64,000 bases of DNA from Terfezia claveryi (Eukaryota; Ascomycota; Pezizomycetes; Pezizales; Pezizaceae). The translations under genes were made by a program, and so were the position numbers. Under the pieces are notes generated by a model that was not told the DNA's origin, ran no database searches, and saw nothing but the letters and a program-made list of their open reading frames with translations. Below, piece after piece: positions 60,191-64,000 of the stretch (its first letter is position 1; each line of letters starts with the position of its first letter). The DNA is taken from NCBI GenBank assembly GCA_015179025.1, contig WHUX01000039.1, forward strand, positions 248,001 to 312,000. Reading direction: 5' to 3'.

Positions 60191-60440
60191 AACACCGTGC
60201 AGGACGAGCCCACTTGGTCAATCTCAAGAACCAGCGGGTTTCCGACGTCGGAATTTACAGCGTTTGACAAAGAAGGAGAAACTGAGCAAGAATATCTGAT
60301 TTTTGCCAGAAATACCTGAGAACTATAAATCCCACACGAGGTCTTTGCTGTTGAACTTGACCGGGCAAGGATTTTTCACCTGCAACCACGGCCTCTCGCT
60401 ATTATTGGTTACACTTGAGGTTCTAATTTGAAGGGTACTA
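60190..60440 (+). repeat. Dispersed repeat D, copy 2
   Basis: Matches 14555-14720 in two blocks (GACGAGCCCACTTGGTCAA to CCTGAGAACTA, then GAGGTTCTAATTTGAAGG). About 85 bp extra, including CTTTGCTGTTGAACTTGACC, separates the blocks here. Confidence 0.7.
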
Positions 60441-61092
60441 GAGCGGCACGTTGCAACGCCACACCCGGTCTATCAAATAGCCCCACCGAAATACAAGACA
60501 CCGGAGCCTGAACAAAGGCAACTTGCAACCCCATCGGCAACCCGGAAAGCAACTTGCAAGGCTCCGGTACAATTGTCTTTAAGGACATTGGAGCTGATAA
60601 AAGAGGAGAAGAAAAGGGAAAAAGAGGAGCAGAAAGAGAGGAAGAAGGTTGTCGGTGCAGGAGAGAGGAAAAATGTCAAGGTGTTACCGGAAGGTGACTC
60701 AGATGATGAGTTGCTTGAGAGGTGTCCGGAGACCAATGAGGAATGTGAGGAGGAAGAATCCACTTGCGGTCCATGGGTAGCTAAGGGAAATGCACCTGGA
60801 TATTTGGATTCTGATGATGAGAGGGAGTTAGATGGGTGGGGAGAGAGAAGAAATGCGGAAAAGGCGAGACAGGTTGTCAAAGGATGAATGGAGGGATGTC
60901 GGAGAATTTCTCCTAACAATTCTGGTGAATTTTCTAAATGAAGGACGTCCCTCCGGACAAGACGGGATTTTAAGAGAAATTCTAGGAGAAGATGATGATG
61001 AAGATGCTGCTGAAAATGGAGAAGATGGTAAGACCGCAGTCTTTATGCGGCTATATAGTTTCTTTACGTTGGGGAGATACAGATGTACGTAG
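60441..61092 (+). pseudogene. Charged hypothetical ORF pair ahead of a LINE-B tail
   Basis: One frame open from about 60443 to 60887 reads PEPEQRQLATPSATRKATCK, LELIKEEKKREKEEQKERKK, then EGDSDDELLERCPETNEECE and YLDSDDERELDGWGERRNAE. An overlapping frame (60832-61092) goes on as LSKDEWRDVGEFLLTILVNF then LREILGEDDDEDAAENGED. A single frameshift near 60850 would join them. Basic coiled-coil, acidic patch and a short hydrophobic helix can be seen; no known domain. Because a LINE-B tail follows within 10 bp, this may be the end of a LINE-B-related ORF, but it does not resemble the RNase H end at 7867-8280. Confidence 0.35.
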
Positions 61093-61097
61093 CTCTT

Positions 61098-61185
61098 CCT
61101 GTTGTTCCGTACGTGTACCGAATCTTTAAAGGCGAGGGAACGGGGCCGTCGCATGACAATTATATCGAATCGACGTATAAACTCC
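61098..61185 (+). mobile_element. LINE-B 3' tail fragment
   Basis: GTTGTTCCGTACGTGTACCG, GAGGGAACGGGGCCGTCGCA and GAATCGACGTATAAACT match, in order, the reverse complement of 7568-7660. The poly(A) is not preserved. Confidence 0.7.
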
Positions 61186-62031
61186 TTGCAATTTCTCGCT
61201 TCTGATTGGTTGAATAACACATCCCTGCGCTTTGTCTACACCCTGAGATTCCATGTATATAGTCAACGCTCCCCGGACCACTGTATTTTTTCATGGAATT
61301 AAGCAAGTCTTCAATTGGCTTCGTTCTCTATCGCATAATTGCACTCTTCAGTTCTATTGTCCACTTCGCGTTTACAGTCCGCTCTAGTAGGCATATTACT
61401 ACAGATCTGCTGTGCACCCGTGTTCGCGCTCCTGCCGCTCCGCTCTGCTAGAATCATTCCGCTGCCTAACAAGATATTCCAACATATCTTTTGTTATTAT
61501 GACCCTGCCTTTTAAAGGAACTTTAAAAAATTGATCACATACAGGATAGATAACTTATCCGGTCTCCTTCTTTTTATAGACAATCTATTAACCGCATCTC
61601 ATATTAACCTCTGGGCATACAAAACACTTATATTAGCAGTTTGTTTCATGGTTGGGTTGGAACATGTCGCGATTATTGAGTTCTCGCGGGGGAACTACTC
61701 TGGTTCCACCGGCTCTGTCGACTGTAGTCAATAGTGGTCGCTATGTTATTGAAAGTGACAACGGGACTAGTTATTGAGGAGAGAGGCTAGGTATAGAGCC
61801 TTGATCTGAAAGATTGCCATGCATTTTGGCCCTCATATCTTATGGCCATGAGAAGTTATTATATACCCTTGGCCAGAGGTGCATTGGAGCTTTATAAACC
61901 GGCCGGTTATCCTGATTACTACCATCAGATCAGAGAGGCATCCATCCAAGTCTAGCTGCACAAGGCAAGTTTCTAATCGTGCCCATAAGGGCCATAACCA
62001 GTTAAGATCCCAGAGCCCTTCTAAACTAGAG
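61186..62031. other. Unassigned stretch
   Basis: Begins with the CTTCTGATTGGTTGAATAAC phrase of repeat F (61197). Otherwise I recognise no gene or repeat. The end is presumably the 5' region of the gene at 62032. Confidence 0.3.
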
Positions 62032-62448
62032 ATGAGCGCCCACACCAATCGCAGGTCTTCAGACCGCCCTATCGCCTCAATCTCACTCTTCGCAGATCTC
62101 GTTTATCAACTCCTCCACAGCACCACACTTGACGCAGCAAAGCGTAGTATCGAGGTTGCCGAGGCCTGGGGAGTCGCGTTGAGCCTGGAAATCAAGGCTA
62201 TGAAGATAGTTGGAGAAACGCTGAAAGAGCAGGGGATGAGGTTTCCCGCTTCCAAAGAAGAAACGGTCAACGACTGCCTCGATGAGCTTCTCAAGGTAGT
62301 TGACACAGCACTGGAAGAGATGGGGATTGGGATTCCAGGTCCTAAAGAATTACAAGAAGCTAAGACTCAGGAAGGACCCAAGACACCTGTGAAATCGAGG
62401 CTACCAGTCCCAAAGTCCTTCTCCAGCCCTACCCCCAAGAAGTTGTGA
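62032..62448 (+). CDS. Small hypothetical helical protein
   Basis: An intact 138-residue frame from ATG at 62032 (MSAHTNRRSS). An upstream in-frame ATG at 61879 would add 51 residues of less regular sequence. The middle is strongly helical and amphipathic (LFADLVYQLLHSTTLDAAKR, VAEAWGVALSLEIKAMKIVG, NDCLDELLKVVDTALEEMG). The end is basic and Ser/Pro-rich (TPVKSRLPVPKSFSSPTPKK), possibly a nuclear or disordered tail. No family recognised. Low indel load and balanced codons favour a real gene; it is surrounded by non-coding DNA and relics. Confidence 0.55.
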   Translation: MSAHTNRRSSDRPIASISLFADLVYQLLHSTTLDAAKRSIEVAEAWGVALSLEIKAMKIVGETLKEQGMRFPASKEETVNDCLDELLKVVDTALEEMGIGIPGPKELQEAKTQEGPKTPVKSRLPVPKSFSSPTPKKL

Positions 62449-63072
62449 AGTGTAAGTCTAATCAAGTTTGAATGGCGTGGGAAAGCTTAGGATTGCTAGA
62501 CAATACAGGAACCTTTTTGAATTTATTATTGAATAGTCAAGTGCCGATACTAGCTTAAATTAGTAATAGAAAAAGCCCAGATACAAAATGTATGCTGGAA
62601 CGGAAAACTTGCTGTTACAGACAATTACACGGCAAGATTTTATTGGTTATGCCGCATAAATATATGAACCCGAACCGTCTAATGTCTCCAAGATCAACAA
62701 GACTTTATATCCCTTGACAGGCACTGAATCATATGAGATGGCTGGCAGTTCTGTCCAAATGAAGCAAGCCTGCACTTCCAAGGGATTTTACTCGCGATTT
62801 AGAAACTGTGAACCACTAATACCATCTTCACCGGGATCTAGATAATCACTAGCCTCGTACAAACCAGTCTGTTGTCTGTGGGGGAATTGCGAAGGTCACG
62901 AACCTGCTAGTGAACGTGCTAGTTACTTGGCGTTGTCACTTGTATACTAGCCTCTACTTATTAGTAAACAAACATTTTATTCAACTTCCCGAAAACATTT
63001 GTGAGTGAGTACGATTCTAGGATTAAAACTGGAAAGCTTGGCAGACAACACTAGCAACACTAGCCTCATCGT
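62449..63072. other. Unassigned stretch between the small gene and the chromovirus LTR
   Basis: No gene or repeat recognised. The last five bases (63068-63072) should be one copy of the chromovirus target duplication; the other lies beyond the window. Confidence 0.35.
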
Positions 63073-63552
63073 TGTAACGGGGGCTCAGGGGACAAGGCGA
63101 CCAAGGGGTACGCCGGGGCGAGGACAGGAACAAGGTGAGACACACGTAGGAGCGCTACGTGTGTGACTGGGGAAGGCTGGGACGGGGGACAAGGGTAAGA
63201 GGCACGAGACACGCGGAAGCGGTTGCCGCGTGTGTCGGAGGGAGGCAGCTGTGCTGCAGAGTAGTTCACGAGACAAGGGGGGGGGGGGTGCACAAGGGAG
63301 GTGCACAAGCGCTGGGAGAGGCAAGGTCCTGTATTGGATATACAAGACGTTGGATGGGGATCCAACGAGAGGGCGGAGAGAGCAAGCTATATATACAGGC
63401 TTCCTTCCTGGCCAAGGCCACCGGAAGGAATAAGGTTCCCGAGACCCCTTATCTCGGGAACAGAGATAACAACGATATCAATCAACAATAATGAGAGTCG
63501 GACAGAATCCCGTCTGACTCTCAAACCTGGCTAGGAAAGGACGGTTGTGACA
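63073..63552 (-). repeat. 3' LTR of a chromovirus
   Basis: A 480-bp TG..CA sequence (minus start TGTCACAACC at 63552; end CCCCGTTACA at 63073). The minus strand just before it reads AAAGGGGGATAG, a typical polypurine tract. Shares inverted ACACGTAG motifs, TTGGATCCCCATCCAACG and TATACAAGACGTTGG with the solo LTR at 46216-46776 and the LTR at 47734-48137. Confidence 0.85.
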
Positions 63553-63724
63553 CTATCCCCCTTTAGGCTCGGAGCCCCAGCGACGTAAGGCAAGGCAAAA
63601 AACAAACAAACAAGACAGGTGAATAACCAATAACCCATAACACAACCCCAACGCTGGACAACCTGACAACAACAGAAACAACAATCATAATTCCAACCCC
63701 AAATCAACGAAGACAAGACAAAAA

Positions 63725-64000
63725 TATCATTCAGCTGGGCGAGGCTTGAGAGGGTAACGCTGGTAAAATAGGGTAACCAAATCCTGCGCATTCTCCAAGT
63801 CCTCTGCGGGTTGCCAGGTAGTCTCCTCGTCCCCTACCCACTTGACCTTATACTAAACTCGCCCATAGCGTTTTCTGGAGTCCAGTACCTCCTCAACCTC
63901 CCACTCCTCTTCACCTGCGATCACCACTGGAGGAGGTGGGGGGTGCTTTTGCCCGGGAAGGGGATCGTCGGCGGCTGGCTCGATCTCCGAGACATGAACG
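63725..64000 (-). pseudogene. Chromodomain end of Ty3/Gypsy pol
   Basis: The C-terminus of integrase of the element whose 3' LTR follows. The reading is a Pro-rich linker, then [19 protein letters not shown], a TAG stop at about 63853, YKVKWVGDEETTWQPAEDLE and LVTLFYQRYP. E.VLD.R...GR..Y.VKW.G....TW.P...L is the chromodomain pattern, with the aromatic cage positions W and Y kept. Chromoviruses use this domain to read histone methylation and direct insertion to heterochromatin. The element runs off the right edge, so only about 90 codons are seen; one stop interrupts them. Confidence 0.85.

Noticed and set aside
63225..63300. Overlapping frames around the G-run
   Set aside because: They lie inside the chromovirus LTR and depend on a long G homopolymer (63279-63289).

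Overview
The window reads as a transposon graveyard from a filamentous ascomycete fungus. Tad1-type non-LTR retrotransposons, chromodomain Ty3/Gypsy elements, Copia-type gag relics, Pogo and Tc1/mariner DNA elements and short fungal-style introns all point that way. A FunK1 kinase, an APH-type kinase and UHRF1-like SRA-RING genes fit a large, methylated, repeat-rich genome such as a truffle- or morel-like Pezizomycete. The lineage is an inference; no ribosomal or housekeeping gene is present to fix it. Few genes are intact: a 746-residue FunK1 kinase at 33.1-35.4 kb, a two-exon 357-residue repeat protein at 58.2-59.3 kb, and small hypothetical proteins at 48.5 and 62.0 kb. An APH-type kinase at 52.6-54.2 kb is whole except for one in-frame stop.

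Layout. 0-7 kb: a broken Pogo transposase, LINE reverse-transcriptase, ORF1 and RNase H relics, and a LINE 3' tail. 7.5-8.4 kb: a 5'-truncated LINE with a perfect 13-bp target-site duplication. 9-13.4 kb and 22.5-28.8 kb: two opposite-strand clusters of broken SRA (YDG)-RING genes, the domain order of the methyl-DNA reader UHRF1. Their shared upstream repeats and internal duplications include a higher-order tandem array at 10.7-11.8 kb. Between the clusters lie Copia gag relics, a Gly/Ser-rich repeat, a perfect 38-bp palindrome and a second LINE ORF1. 29-33 kb is mostly relic DNA with a second copy of the Gly/Ser-rich repeat.

36.1-43.2 kb holds the best-resolved structure. It is a 7.1-kb LTR retrotransposon with LTRs of only about 100-112 bp and a 5-bp duplication. 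Its gag gene was hit by a Tc1/mariner-like MITE, which was itself hit by a LINE tail, and separately by a 2.6-kb LINE. 46-48 kb has a solo LTR with a perfect 5-bp duplication beside a truncated Gypsy LTR-gag. 54-58 kb carries a 67-bp element made almost only of terminal repeats, a duplicated helicase-like relic arranged as a foldback, a LINE tail with a 14-bp duplication, and a broken HNH endonuclease gene. The right edge holds the 3' LTR and chromodomain end of a chromovirus that runs off the window.

The main threads are the amplified SRA-RING family, a LINE 3' tail seen in eleven copies whose paired hairpin bases change together, and insertion histories that can be read from target-site duplications.
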